Positions 33,264 through 43,826 of a stretch of 64,000 bases of DNA are shown here, piece after piece. The DNA lies in contig NZ_HG726021.1 of assembly GCF_000499785.1 (NCBI RefSeq), forward strand, positions 487,056 to 551,055, in the 5' to 3' direction. The number at the start of each line of letters is the position of its first letter. Within the stretch, counting starts at the first letter, position 1. The translations under genes were made by a program, and so were the position numbers. The notes under the pieces are model-generated. The model was not told where the DNA came from, did not search any database, and was given only the letters and a program-made list of their open reading frames with translations. Origin of the DNA: Bacteroides neonati. Lineage in GTDB: Bacteria; Bacteroidota; Bacteroidia; Bacteroidales; Bacteroidaceae.

Positions 33264-33809
33264 ACCATAGACTTTCTCATGCAATATCTCATCTATATTG
33301 GACGGCATAAGCAAACCATCGAACATTTTTCAACGATGACAAAAGACATGTTCTGTGCCGTTCCGAATTATCTGAGCGCAACACATTTATTGGATAAGAT
33401 CAAGGAAAAGTACGATGTGGTACTTTTCTATGAGCATGTGGTAGCACATAAAGACATTGTTGATATCCAATATCTACGAAAGAGATATCCTAGCGTATAT
33501 ATGGTATTGGTCACCGAACTATTAACAGCAGAAGAAAAAATTAATTACCTGAGAGCAGGAATCAATAATACAATCTCATTCAGTGCCCCTCCATCAGCAA
33601 TCGACGAAATGATTGCTTTTTTAGAGAAAAGAAAGCAGCAAAAGATCAATGAGATTCAGGAGAAAGGAAGCAAAACGCAACCTTTCAAGCTGCCCTTATG
33701 GAAAAGAATATTCGATATTCTTTTTGCAAGCGCATCTTTAGTTTGGCTATCTCCTCTCTGGATACTTGCAGCCATTGCCATCCGTATAGAAAGTAAAGGT
33801 GCTATTATA

Positions 33810-35396
33810 CCTTAAATCCGCAGTCATATTATTTTCAGAGAATCCAAACACTTGAGGATGAATAACATCCTCAAGGTTTGGTTATGTCACAAGATTCACC
33901 TAAATTAGTGCTACCAAACAAACCATAAAGGTACTTGTGCATATGACAACAAAAATAGCCATAAAATCAGATAATATCACTCCTTTTGGGGGTATATTTT
34001 ACGCAATGGATGAATTTTCTCGTTTAGGACTGAATTCCGTGATCGATAAATCTTTAGGATTACGTTCTTCCTACGCCGGTTACCAATATAGCGAAATTAT
34101 TTCGAGCCTATTTTGGATCTACTATTGCGGCGGTGACCACATCGAAGATATCGGCAAACACCTTGGCAAACATCTTGAATTACGCCCGGATACTGAAATC
34201 CCCAGTCCGGATACTTTATTGAGAGGCATAAAAGAACTCGCAGAATTGGATATCCACTATACTTCCCAAAAAGGAGCAAGCTATGCTTTCAATAAGGCGG
34301 AACAGCTTAATAGTTTGATGCTCGATATGCTCCTTCAAACAGAACAACTCAAGCCAAACACGCTTTATAACTTGGACTTCGACCACCAGTTTATTCCCAC
34401 AGAAAAGTATGACACTCAGTATTCTTACAAGAAAAAACGTGGTTATTTCCCCGGCACGGCAACTATTGGTGGTAACATTGTTGGTGTGGAAAATCGGGCC
34501 GCAAACGCAAATGTCCGTTTTCGTCAAGCGGATACGCTCCAACGGACTTTTCGTCGTTTGGCCGATAGGGGAATATTCATAGACCGTTGCCGGATGGACT
34601 GTGGTTCTTATTCGGAAGAGATTATCCGTATGACACATGGCTACTGCAACAAGTTCTACATACGAGCCGGCAAATGTCAGTCTCTGTATGAAGAAATGAC
34701 GAAAATCACAGATTGGAAAAAAGAAGAAATCAACTTCGAGAATTATGAAGTGACCTCCATACCTTTTACTTCCTTTTTGCAAGAAGAAAACTACCGACTT
34801 GTTATTCAAAGGCAAAAGCGTAAGGACAACCAATTGGACCTATTTGATGGTGAATACACCTATCGGTGCATCTTAACCAATGACCATGAAAGTTCTGAAA
34901 AAGACATTGTACTCTTCTACAATGCTCGTGGAGCCTGTGAAAGAACATTCGACATGATGAATAACGATTTCGGGTGGAGTCATCTTCCCTGTTCATTCCT
35001 CAAAGAGAATACAGTATTCCTGCTACTTACAGCCATGGCTAAAAACTTTTATGCTTACCTTATTGAGAAGGTTGCAGCCGTGTTTGAAGATATTGAACCG
35101 GTAAGCCGAGTCAAACGATTTATCTTTCGATTCATTACAGTTCCTGCGAAATGGGTAAAGACAGGCAGACAATGGGTACTCAATATTTATTCCGACAAAC
35201 CATACAAGTTGCTTTGGAGTCCGTAAAAACAACTTTTCGTGGGATTACTTATGCCTTCAGCTAACTGGGGAAAGGGGAAGCTATGCCCTATAACCTGAAA
35301 TCAAGGAGAAAAGCAGGGGGAAAAGCTACGAGTAGGAACTATTAGGTGAATTAAATCGCTATTTGAATCAGTTATAAATTAGCTGCGGATTTGAGG
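33810..35396 (+). mobile_element. IS1380-family insertion sequence, copy 2 (1587 bp)
   Basis: Same length and ends as copy 1 (CCTTAAATCCGCAG at 33810, CTGCGGATTTGAGG ending 35396). Flanks TTATA at 33805-33809 and 35397-35401 are the target duplication, countable as 3, 4 or 5 bp owing to shared A/T at the ends. It lies in the codon after residue 177 of the sugar transferase and in the same orientation as that gene. Confidence 0.97.
33943..35226 (+). CDS. IS1380-family transposase, copy 2
   Basis: The 427-residue transposase is identical to copy 1 across its full length (from the ATG at 33943; an in-frame GTG lies 6 nt upstream). The intact frame, the intact ends and the clean duplication together indicate a recent insertion by an active element. 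It reads in the direction of the disrupted gene, so transcripts leaving the IS could still reach the downstream glycosyltransferase-like and acyltransferase genes. Confidence 0.95.
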   Translation: MTTKIAIKSDNITPFGGIFYAMDEFSRLGLNSVIDKSLGLRSSYAGYQYSEIISSLFWIYYCGGDHIEDIGKHLGKHLELRPDTEIPSPDTLLRGIKELAELDIHYTSQKGASYAFNKAEQLNSLMLDMLLQTEQLKPNTLYNLDFDHQFIPTEKYDTQYSYKKKRGYFPGTATIGGNIVGVENRAANANVRFRQADTLQRTFRRLADRGIFIDRCRMDCGSYSEEIIRMTHGYCNKFYIRAGKCQSLYEEMTKITDWKKEEINFENYEVTSIPFTSFLQEENYRLVIQRQKRKDNQLDLFDGEYTYRCILTNDHESSEKDIVLFYNARGACERTFDMMNNDFGWSHLPCSFLKENTVFLLLTAMAKNFYAYLIEKVAAVFEDIEPVSRVKRFIFRFITVPAKWVKTGRQWVLNIYSDKPYKLLWSP

Positions 35397-36045
35397 TTAT
35401 ATACAAATCAAAACGCGTAGGCAGCAACTATCAGATATTCGATTTTCTGAAGTTCCGCTCCATGTATATCAATGCAGACAAGCACTTGAATGACTTTCAT
35501 GCACTCAACCAGTACCAAACGGAAAAAGAGCCTACAGAGATATTGATTGGAGATGATTCCCCTATTCCTGATATGGAAGTTGGAGACGACACGGTGCTGA
35601 TATCCGATGATTTTGTTATTTCAGAGCACGAATACAACATTCAACGGTCGCATGAGCAGAAGAATGCATTCATAAAGCTCGAAAACGACCCTCGTGTTAC
35701 CAAGGTAGGCCACATCATCCGCAAGTTCAGCATTGACGAACTGCCTCAGCTCATCAACGTCTTAAAGGGCGATATGTCGATTGTAGGCAACCGTCCGCTA
35801 CCACTCTATGAAGCAGAGTTGTTGACCAGCGACGAATACATCGACCGATTCATGGCTCCGGCAGGACTAACCGGACTATGGCAAGTAGAAAAGCGAGGAG
35901 ATTCGGGCAAGATGTCGGCAGAGGAACGAAAACAACTAGATATCTTATATGCCAAGACCTACTCACTTTGGCTGGATATCAAAATAATCCTCAGAACGGT
36001 AACCGCTTTTGTACAAAAAGAAAACGTATAATATATACCTTAATT

Positions 36046-36960
36046 ATGGCAGCGAACTTTCTTTCTATCGGAGATACTGTGCTGTTTCTTATTATTCTTT
36101 TACCATGCATTTACTTATTTGTTTTTGCGTGGGCAGCAGCAAGAAAAGAGAATAAATACCCCAAGACAGCACATAAACATCGTTATGCAATCCTCATTCC
36201 CATAGGAACGGATATTTGCGAACAGGAGTATCCACAAGAATTATACGATCTGTATCACTACGAAACCTTATCCGAGACAGTACATGCACTAGATCCGGAA
36301 AAGTACGAAATGGCAGTGATACTTGGGCAAGGAAGCAGTGTTCCGCCTTTCCTATTATCATCGATAAACGAGGTGTACGATGCTGAAATCACCGCCATAC
36401 AACTACATCACATTATCGAGCCACGCTCTACACGAAAACTTCGATACCAAGCCATTACCGAAGAAGTTAATCAAACGATCTTCAGGCATGGACATATACA
36501 GATGGGGCTTTCATCCGGTTGCAGCAGTATGGATATGGCAGTAGAACTGAGGTGGCTACAGGAAAATTTAAAAAGCCCGAAAAGCAACTTAGCTCATAAA
36601 CTACTACAGCAGAATATCTTCATCGAATACCTGAGTCAGGTGTCGGTAAGCAGCCCTACTGCACATACATTGCCTCATACAATTTCGCGCCGAAAAGCTC
36701 TATCAACCGCTTTGGAGGCTGCCATAATCGGCCAATGGAGTTATGCCGACAAACTTTTTCAGCGGCTCATTCCTTCATGGAAAACGCTGCTGATTATCAT
36801 CGCCGTACTTGCTGTTGCAACAACGAGCTACAACCTATTTGCCGCAGTAAAATGGTGGATGCTGTTGTTATGGCTATTGTTTACCATCAGCTTGGCTATC
36901 CCCGATTATCTGATAGAAGATAAAAAGAAAAGAAGAAATCCTAAACCTGTAAAGATATGA
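36046..36960 (+). CDS. Glycosyltransferase-2-like membrane protein, 304 aa
   Basis: The frame opens further upstream but overlaps the transferase there; the ATG at 36046, 14 nt after that gene's stop, is chosen. An N-terminal membrane helix (about 8-32) leads to a cytoplasmic region opening with YAILIPIGTDICEQEYPQEL, which resembles the start of GT2 domains, although the DxD and QxxRW motifs are not evident. Two helices close the protein (about 245-285). It may be a degenerate or divergent glycosyltransferase of a glycan pathway. The 3' end overlaps the acyltransferase start by 4 nt (ATGA). Confidence 0.55.
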   Translation: MAANFLSIGDTVLFLIILLPCIYLFVFAWAAARKENKYPKTAHKHRYAILIPIGTDICEQEYPQELYDLYHYETLSETVHALDPEKYEMAVILGQGSSVPPFLLSSINEVYDAEITAIQLHHIIEPRSTRKLRYQAITEEVNQTIFRHGHIQMGLSSGCSSMDMAVELRWLQENLKSPKSNLAHKLLQQNIFIEYLSQVSVSSPTAHTLPHTISRRKALSTALEAAIIGQWSYADKLFQRLIPSWKTLLIIIAVLAVATTSYNLFAAVKWWMLLLWLLFTISLAIPDYLIEDKKKRRNPKPVKI

Positions 36961-37583
36961 GCAGAGGTACCCTCAAGCAACGATTCAAAGAGCATCCACT
37001 ATTAAAGTCGATGGCACATCGCTTTATTATGCATCCGGTCAAAACACGCCCCAACTGGTGGATACGCTTGTTCGACTTCGTATATTTGAAACGCGGTAAG
37101 GGATCGGTTATTTATCGCAGCGTACGCAAAGACCTACCCCCATTCAATCGCTTTTCGTTGGGAAAATATTCGGTAGTAGAGGATTTTTCGTGTTTAAACA
37201 ATGCCGTAGGCGATCTTATAATTGGCGATTATACTCGCATCGGATTGGGAGACACCATCATCGGCCCGGTAACAATTGGCAACCATGTACATTTGGCGCA
37301 ACACGTCACCGTGAGCGGACTAAATCATAATTTCGAACAGGTCGATAAATACATAGACCAACAAGGCGTAAGCACAGGCCACATCACCATTGAGGATGAT
37401 GTATGGGTAGGTACCAATTCGGTTATATTGCCAGGGGTTACGATAGGGCATCATTCGGTAGTAGCTGCCGGAACTGTAGTAAGCCGCTCCATACCCCCCT
37501 ATTGCGTATGTGCGGGTATACCTGCACGAATCATCAAGCGCTACAATTTCGAAACAAAAGAGTGGGAACGAGCGTCGGATTAA
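36957..37583 (+). CDS. Hexapeptide-repeat acyltransferase, 208 aa
   Basis: Left-handed beta-helix transferases of this type add acetyl or similar groups to sugars. Imperfect hexapeptide turns run from about residue 75 to 185: IIGDYTRIGLGDTIIGPVTI, HITIEDDVWVGTNSVILPGV, IGHHSVVAAGTVV, ending CAGIPARIIKRY, the standard close of the family. A catalytic His is likely in SGLNHNFE. It is the last gene of the regulator/transferase unit and converges with the outer-membrane protein gene (4-nt overlap). Probably modifies the glycan made by this locus. Confidence 0.9.
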   Translation: MSRGTLKQRFKEHPLLKSMAHRFIMHPVKTRPNWWIRLFDFVYLKRGKGSVIYRSVRKDLPPFNRFSLGKYSVVEDFSCLNNAVGDLIIGDYTRIGLGDTIIGPVTIGNHVHLAQHVTVSGLNHNFEQVDKYIDQQGVSTGHITIEDDVWVGTNSVILPGVTIGHHSVVAAGTVVSRSIPPYCVCAGIPARIIKRYNFETKEWERASD

Positions 37584-38311
37584 AAGGAGAATCCAATACA
37601 TGTATTGAATCCTAAATGATGTGGAGAAACCTCTGTCTTGTCCATTCCAATCCGATATGCTAGAGGCGATTTTGGCATATTCGTTGCAATCGGCATTAAA
37701 CCGTATTCAAATCCGACTCCTGCAAACAAACGCTTATACACAAAATTGAGTCCAAGTGTCAATCCTAAATCAAAGCGCTTTAATCCATCATCGGAGAATG
37801 TATCTGTTTTATCACGCTTAAGGTCATTGATAGGTACTGATTGGCTAGGATCCTTATAAATCTGCTCTCTTAATATAAAAGCAAATCTTGTCCAACTCTT
37901 ACCTCCAATTCCATACGCAATGTAAGGACCGGCACTCAACTGCATACCAAATTGACTATGGAAAGGTATTCGGACAGCTATCTGAAGGGGTAATTGCAAA
38001 TATAATGCATTTATTTTAGAGTCGGACAGATTATAAATTCCATAATATCCTGAAGCAGGCGGCAACACTTGATATATATATTTATCAAATGAAAAGCTTT
38101 TATTTAGAAAAAATAAAGTAGATTGAAATGACCACATATTATCAATCGGCACTTCCAACCCCACTCCGATTCGGTATCCTATATTCGGTTTATAATCCTC
38201 ACTTTTTGTTATACTCGTCAAGCCCACTCCAGCTTGTACTTTCAATTTTACTTGCGAGAAACAGCATAGCGAGCCACACAGCATTAATAAAGGTAAAGTT
38301 AGTTTTTTCAT
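37580..38311 (-). CDS. Outer membrane beta-barrel protein (PorT-like), 243 aa
   Basis: A signal peptide (about residues 1-19, CCFSQ) is followed by alternating hydrophobic/polar strands throughout and a C-terminal Phe (GFNTCIGFSF), the usual signal for the outer-membrane assembly machinery. It fits the outer-membrane beta-barrel family PF13568. Function unknown. It is transcribed toward the acyltransferase gene; the gap 38312-38459 upstream holds no gene I can support. Confidence 0.8.
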   Translation of the reverse strand: MKKLTLPLLMLCGSLCCFSQVKLKVQAGVGLTSITKSEDYKPNIGYRIGVGLEVPIDNMWSFQSTLFFLNKSFSFDKYIYQVLPPASGYYGIYNLSDSKINALYLQLPLQIAVRIPFHSQFGMQLSAGPYIAYGIGGKSWTRFAFILREQIYKDPSQSVPINDLKRDKTDTFSDDGLKRFDLGLTLGLNFVYKRLFAGVGFEYGLMPIATNMPKSPLAYRIGMDKTEVSPHHLGFNTCIGFSF

Positions 38312-38459
38312 AAATCGTGAATGATAGTATCGTTAATAAAAGGCAACTTCTTACTATTACCGTAAGTAATCTGAAAGGTGAATTTAAACTATTACGCCGA
38401 ACATTCAATCTTATTTTAATGAAATTTGGCATCAATACACTATCTTTAATACAATAAAC

Positions 38460-38494
38460 AAATGCCCTGCAACAAAACATGTTACAGGGCATTT
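38460..38494 (-). terminator. Terminator of the ABC-F gene (minus strand)
   Basis: AAATGCCCTG (38460-38469) pairs with CAGGGCATTT (38485-38494), with partial inner pairing (TAACA/TGTTG); about 50 nt beyond the stop of the ABC-F gene, with a U-rich exit on the minus strand. Confidence 0.8.
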
Positions 38495-38542
38495 ATAGTA
38501 TAGGTTGATAACGGGTTGCGTTATCGCTCCGAGCAGAACGGC

Positions 38543-40168
<1,626 letters not shown>

Positions 40169-40207
40169 TTATCCTTATTTTATTGAAAGTTCTTTTCTTA
40201 ACGGCTG

Positions 40208-40215
40208 CAAAGGTA
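40208..40215 (-). promoter_or_regulatory. ABC-F promoter (TACCTTTG, minus strand)
   Basis: The plus strand reads CAAAGGTA, 46 nt upstream of the start at 40162. Confidence 0.65.
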
Positions 40216-40271
40216 GGCATTTTTAATGAATTACGTGCTATGCATACAGTGTCAATCTGACAGGAAAGTAT

Positions 40272-40279
40272 TACCTTTG
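40272..40279 (+). promoter_or_regulatory. grpE-dnaJ promoter (TACCTTTG)
   Basis: Matches TAnnTTTG, 80 nt before the grpE start. No CIRCE-type inverted repeat (TTAGCACTC-N9-GAGTGCTAA) is visible here, so control by HrcA is not supported. Confidence 0.6.
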
Positions 40280-40359
40280 CAGCGTTTTTTGGCATATTTA
40301 TGAGAGTGGCAGAGTTTTTGCAGGATAAAAAAGTATAATCTTAACATACTGCGTTAAAT

Positions 40360-40983
40360 ATGAAAACGAACCCATTTACTAAGAATAAAAAAATGAAAGA
40401 TATGAATCCGAACAAGAAAGCAAAAGAAGAGGAGTTGAAGAGTAAGGCAGCTCACGAAACAACCGAAGAGCAACCACAAGTGGATCAAACTTCGGAAGAG
40501 AACACTCCGTTAACCCGCGAGCAGGAGCTTGAAAAGCAACTGGAAGAGGCTAAGGTAGAAAACGATGAGCAGAAGGATAAATATCTTCGCCTGGCAGCCG
40601 AGTTTGACAACTACCGTAAACGAACATTGAAAGAGAAAGCAGACCTCATTTTGAATGGAGGCGAAAAATGTCTGAGCAGTATCTTACCTGTTGCAGACGA
40701 CTTGGAGCGTGCCATCAAAAACATGGAGACCGCTACCGATGTGGAAGCAATTAAAACAGGCATGGAACTGATTTATGCTAAGTTTCTTGCCATATTGGCA
40801 CAAAATGGTGTGAAACCAATCGAGACAGCCGATCAACCGCTCGATACGGATTACCATGAAGCAATTGCAGTAATACCCGCCCCCACCGAGGAGCAGAAAG
40901 GTAAGATTTTAGATTGCGTACAAAACGGTTACACATTAAATGAAAAAGTGCTACGCCATGCCAGGGTTGTAGTTGGGGAATAA
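40360..40983 (+). CDS. grpE: Nucleotide-exchange factor GrpE
   Basis: GrpE releases ADP from DnaK in the Hsp70 cycle. The 207 aa protein has a charged, disordered N-terminus (about 1-65, Lys/Glu-rich), a long coiled-coil helix (EKQLEEAKVENDEQKDKYLR), the landmark RLAAEFDNYRKRTLKEK, and a C-terminal beta domain with YHEAIAVIPAP and VLRHARVVVG. An alternative start at 40393 (MKDMNPN) would remove 11 residues. dnaK is not in the window; dnaJ follows after 10 nt. Confidence 0.95.
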   Translation: MKTNPFTKNKKMKDMNPNKKAKEEELKSKAAHETTEEQPQVDQTSEENTPLTREQELEKQLEEAKVENDEQKDKYLRLAAEFDNYRKRTLKEKADLILNGGEKCLSSILPVADDLERAIKNMETATDVEAIKTGMELIYAKFLAILAQNGVKPIETADQPLDTDYHEAIAVIPAPTEEQKGKILDCVQNGYTLNEKVLRHARVVVGE

Positions 40984-40993
40984 TTAAAAACAT

Positions 40994-42187
40994 ATGGAGA
41001 AAAGAGACTACTATGAGGTGCTGGAAGTCACAAAAGAGGCTACAGCAGAAGTAATTAAGAAAGCATATAGAAAGAAAGCAATACAGTTTCATCCGGACAA
41101 AAACCCGGGTGATAAGGTTGCCGAAGAAAAATTTAAAGAGGCAGCCGAGGCATATGATGTATTGAGCGATCCGGAAAAACGTTCACGCTATGATCAGTTC
41201 GGTCATGCAGGTGTAAGCGGTGCAGCCGGCAACGGGGGACCGTTTGGCGGTGGCTTCGGTGGTGCAGGTATGTCTATGGACGATATCTTCTCTATGTTCG
41301 GCGATATCTTCGGCGGTCATGGAGGTGGCGGCGGATTCGGAGGAGGATTTGGCGGCTTTGGTGGTTTTGGAGGCGGAGGCGCTCAACAACAAAGACGATT
41401 TAAAGGCTCCGATTTGCGCGTAAAAGTAAAATTGAACCTGAAAGAGATAGCCACAGGCGTAGAGAAGAAGTTTAAACTTAAGAAGTACGTAGCTTGTACG
41501 CACTGCAACGGCACCGGTGCCGAAGGTGATGGCGGTTCGGAAACATGCCCGACTTGTAAAGGAAACGGTTCGGTGATTCGTAACCAACAAACCATTTTGG
41601 GAACCATGCAAACGCGTGTTACCTGCTCTACATGCAACGGTGAAGGAAAAATCATCAAGAACAAATGTAAGCATTGCGGTGGAGATGGTATTGTTTATGG
41701 CGAAGACATTGTAACAGTCAACATTCCCGCAGGCGTGGCCGAAGGCATGCAACTCTCTATGGGGGGTAAAGGAAATGCCGGCAAGCACAACGGCGTACCG
41801 GGCGATCTGATTATTTTGGTCGAAGAGGAGCAACACCCCGACTTGATCCGCGACGAGAACGACTTGATCTACAACCTGCTGTTAAGCTTCCCAACCGCTG
41901 CATTGGGTGGTGCCGTTGAGATACCAACCATCGACAGCAAGGTGAAGGTGAAAATCGATTCGGGAACGCAACCGGGCAAAGTGCTTCGCTTACGCGGCAA
42001 AGGATTGCCGAACGTGAACGGATATGGCACCGGCGACCTGTTGGTAAACGTCAGCGTATACATTCCCGAGACCCTTACAAAGGAAGAGAAGAATACGTTG
42101 GAGAAGTGGGAATCGTCAGATAGTTTCCAACCAAGCACTTCGGTCAAGGACAAGATATTCAAGAAATTCAAGAGCTTTTTCGACTAA
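40994..42187 (+). CDS. dnaJ: Chaperone DnaJ (Hsp40, type I)
   Basis: DnaJ delivers substrates to DnaK and triggers ATP hydrolysis. The order of parts is complete: J-domain (1-70) with the HPD tripeptide in QFHPDKNPG, Gly/Phe-rich linker (about 75-130, unusually long runs of GGFGG), four CxxCxGxG zinc repeats ([32 protein letters not shown]), and the C-terminal substrate domains. The 397 aa length is typical. It is cotranscribed with grpE. Confidence 0.97.
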   Translation: MEKRDYYEVLEVTKEATAEVIKKAYRKKAIQFHPDKNPGDKVAEEKFKEAAEAYDVLSDPEKRSRYDQFGHAGVSGAAGNGGPFGGGFGGAGMSMDDIFSMFGDIFGGHGGGGGFGGGFGGFGGFGGGGAQQQRRFKGSDLRVKVKLNLKEIATGVEKKFKLKKYVACTHCNGTGAEGDGGSETCPTCKGNGSVIRNQQTILGTMQTRVTCSTCNGEGKIIKNKCKHCGGDGIVYGEDIVTVNIPAGVAEGMQLSMGGKGNAGKHNGVPGDLIILVEEEQHPDLIRDENDLIYNLLLSFPTAALGGAVEIPTIDSKVKVKIDSGTQPGKVLRLRGKGLPNVNGYGTGDLLVNVSVYIPETLTKEEKNTLEKWESSDSFQPSTSVKDKIFKKFKSFFD

Positions 42188-42233
42188 ACGATATAATATC
42201 AACCAGATACTTTGTCAGTTTCAACAAAAGTAG

Positions 42234-42241
42234 TATCTTTG
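42234..42241 (+). promoter_or_regulatory. rpsP promoter (TATCTTTG)
   Basis: Matches TAnnTTTG, 58 nt before rpsP. Confidence 0.65.
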
Positions 42242-42299
42242 CAGCCGCTATTACGAGTTAATAGCATTAATTCAAATCATTAATTAAAACATTTATTAA

Positions 42300-42845
42300 A
42301 TGGCAACTAAAATCAGATTGCAAAGACACGGACGTAAAAGTTACGCGTTTTATTCAATTGTAATTGCAGACAGCAGAGCACCACGTGATGGTAAATTTAC
42401 AGAGAAGATTGGTACGTATAATCCTAACACCAATCCTGCTACCGTAGATTTGAATTTCGACGCTGCATTGGCATGGGTACTGAAAGGTGCACAGCCTACA
42501 GACACTGTACGTAACATCCTTTCTCGCGAAGGCATCTACATGAAGAAACACCTCCTTGGTGGTGTAGCTAAAGGTGCATTTGGCGAAGCTGAAGCTGAGG
42601 CTAAGTTCGAAGCTTGGAAGAACAACAAACAATCAGGTCTTGCTGCTTTGAAAGCAAAAGATGACGCTGCGAAGCAAGCTGAAAACAAAGCTCGCTTAGA
42701 AGCTGAGAAGAAAGTGAACGAAGAAAAGGCAAAAGCATTGGCTGAGAAGAAGGCTGCTGAACTTGCTGAAAAGGCTGCTGCTGAAGCACCCGCTCAGGAA
42801 GAAGCACCAGCTCAGGAAGAAGCTCCTGCTACTGAAGAGGCATAA
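42300..42845 (+). CDS. rpsP: Ribosomal protein S16 with long C-terminal tail
   Basis: S16 is a 30S assembly protein. Residues 1-80 match S16 ([40 protein letters not shown]). Bacterial S16 is usually 80-90 aa; here it is 181, with an Ala/Lys/Glu-rich helical tail (about 95-181) ending in repeated AQEEAPA units. Extended S16 tails are known in Bacteroidota. The gene stands alone between its own promoter and terminator, not in the usual rpsP-rimM-trmD-rplS cluster. Confidence 0.96.
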   Translation: MATKIRLQRHGRKSYAFYSIVIADSRAPRDGKFTEKIGTYNPNTNPATVDLNFDAALAWVLKGAQPTDTVRNILSREGIYMKKHLLGGVAKGAFGEAEAEAKFEAWKNNKQSGLAALKAKDDAAKQAENKARLEAEKKVNEEKAKALAEKKAAELAEKAAAEAPAQEEAPAQEEAPATEEA

Positions 42846-42909
42846 ACAGCCTGATAAGAGAGTTCGATCCGATACTTATTTCAAACAAAATATAAGGATT
42901 CAAACTATA

Positions 42910-42945
42910 AAATCCCTTCTGGTACGCCAGAGGGGATTTCTTTTT
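42910..42945 (+). terminator. rpsP terminator
   Basis: A 13-nt stem (42910-42922 with 42927-42939, one G-T pair) with a stable TACG loop and TTTCTTTTTG tail. Confidence 0.9.
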
Positions 42946-43035
42946 GTATACCTACCCCTCCTCTTCGCAGAAGAGAGAGCACCCCTACCTACCTCCCGAA
43001 AACCAGTCATAAAAGACTAGTAATCAACGATTAAA

Positions 43036-43120
43036 AGAATACGTACTTTTGCCTGCAAAGAGTACGTACTTATTGAGGCATTGATATACTAATTAACAGT
43101 ACGTTAAATACGTACTCTTA
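43036..43120. repeat. Second AGTACGTACT palindrome cluster
   Basis: Contains TACGTACTTTTG (43040-43051), a perfect AGTACGTACT (43061-43070), then GATATACTAATTA, GTACGTTA and TACGTACTC (to about 43117). The order palindrome, palindrome, ATATACTA is the same as at 12894-12973. No gene overlaps it. Confidence 0.6.
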
Positions 43121-43181
43121 CCACACAGGAAGTAAACCTCTCCAGAAAGGAGAAGCACATACCCCACCCATCTGTACAAAT

Positions 43182-43225
43182 AAAAAAAAGGATCTAAAAG
43201 ACGTTGCCATCTTTTAGATCCTTTT
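43182..43225 (-). terminator. Terminator of RRM gene (minus strand)
   Basis: A 16-bp perfect stem (43186-43201 with 43210-43225, AAAAGGATCTAAAAGA and its complement); the minus strand exits into eight U. Confidence 0.9.
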
Positions 43226-43261
43226 ATTACTTTGCGGCATTAAGCCGCCGGTTATTTCAGA

Positions 43262-43636
43262 TTAATATCTGTCACGACCGCCACCGTAGCCACCACCACG
43301 GTTACCGCCACCATAACCACCGCCACGGTTACCACCGCCGCCGTAGCCACCGCCACGATTACCGCCACCGCCATAGCTGCGACGTGGAGCATCTTCCTTA
43401 GGGCGTGCAACAGATACAGCCAATTTTCTTCCGTCTACTTCTGCTTCATTCAGTGCTGCAATAGCTGCGTTACCAGCTTCGTCCTCTGTCATTTCCACAA
43501 AACCAAATCCTTTTGAACGGCCTGTCTCTCTGTCAGTAACAACTCTTGCTGAGGTAACTTCTCCGTACTCTGTAAACAACTCTGCTAAATCGGAATCGCT
43601 AATATTGTAGCTTAATCCTGCAATAAAAATGTTCAT
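43262..43636 (-). CDS. RRM RNA-binding protein with Gly-rich tail, 124 aa
   Basis: A single RNA-recognition motif fills residues 1-80: RNP2 IFIAGL (3-8) and RNP1 KGFGFVEM (42-49), with aromatic residues in place for RNA stacking. The tail (about 90-124) is a tandem repeat of GGGNRGGGYG units ending GGGRDRY, a low-complexity Arg/Gly region that may promote RNA binding or clustering. Such proteins are common in Bacteroidota, which lack Hfq in many species, and may fill RNA-chaperone roles. The 43637-43826 upstream gap is AT-rich with no gene seen; it likely holds the promoter and a long leader. Confidence 0.93.
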   Translation of the reverse strand: MNIFIAGLSYNISDSDLAELFTEYGEVTSARVVTDRETGRSKGFGFVEMTEDEAGNAAIAALNEAEVDGRKLAVSVARPKEDAPRRSYGGGGNRGGGYGGGGNRGGGYGGGNRGGGYGGGRDRY

Positions 43637-43826
43637 TGAAAAAATAATTAATTTCTAATTAATAAAATAAATTTGTTTGAGAAGTCTTACGTAAGGAGAT
43701 AAATTACTTTACAATCTTGGGAAATAAAACACATCCTTCTATCAGAAATCTTTAATACGCGGTAAATATAGACAATAAATATTGATTAAGAAGCAATTTC
43801 CTCTTTTATTTTTCAAAAGATTAGTA

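Larger units (their letters stand above)
33279..36031 (+). pseudogene. Pseudo-receiver/sugar-1-phosphate transferase, split by IS
   Basis: Joining 33279-33809 to 35402-36031 (removing the IS and one target duplicate) restores one frame of 386 aa. Residues 1-120 look like a receiver domain without the phospho-acceptor (VVLFYEHVV where Asp is expected; FSAPP instead of KP). A membrane-inserting helix follows (about 144-169), then the bacterial sugar-transferase fold with KFRSMY, the DE catalytic dyad in SIDELPQLINVLKGDMSIVG and the tail GLTGLWQVEKRG. About 60 extra residues separate KFRSMY from DPRVTKVG. Such enzymes load the first sugar phosphate onto undecaprenyl phosphate. The 3' piece has an ATG at 35462 but lacks the membrane anchor, so the enzyme is most likely inactive. 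Confidence 0.9.

Noticed and set aside
20428..35396. Composite transposon with the trp operon as cargo
   Set aside because: The outer flanks (TATAGA on the left, TTATA on the right) do not match, and each IS has its own duplication, so they inserted separately.
40272..40360. CIRCE/HrcA operator before grpE
   Set aside because: No TTAGCACTC-type inverted repeat is present.
41183..41836. 217-codon minus-strand frame inside dnaJ
   Set aside because: Antisense of the Gly-rich and zinc regions; low-complexity artefact.
43262..43380. Tandem DNA repeat array
   Set aside because: The repeats are in frame and encode the Gly/Arg-rich protein tail, not a separate element.
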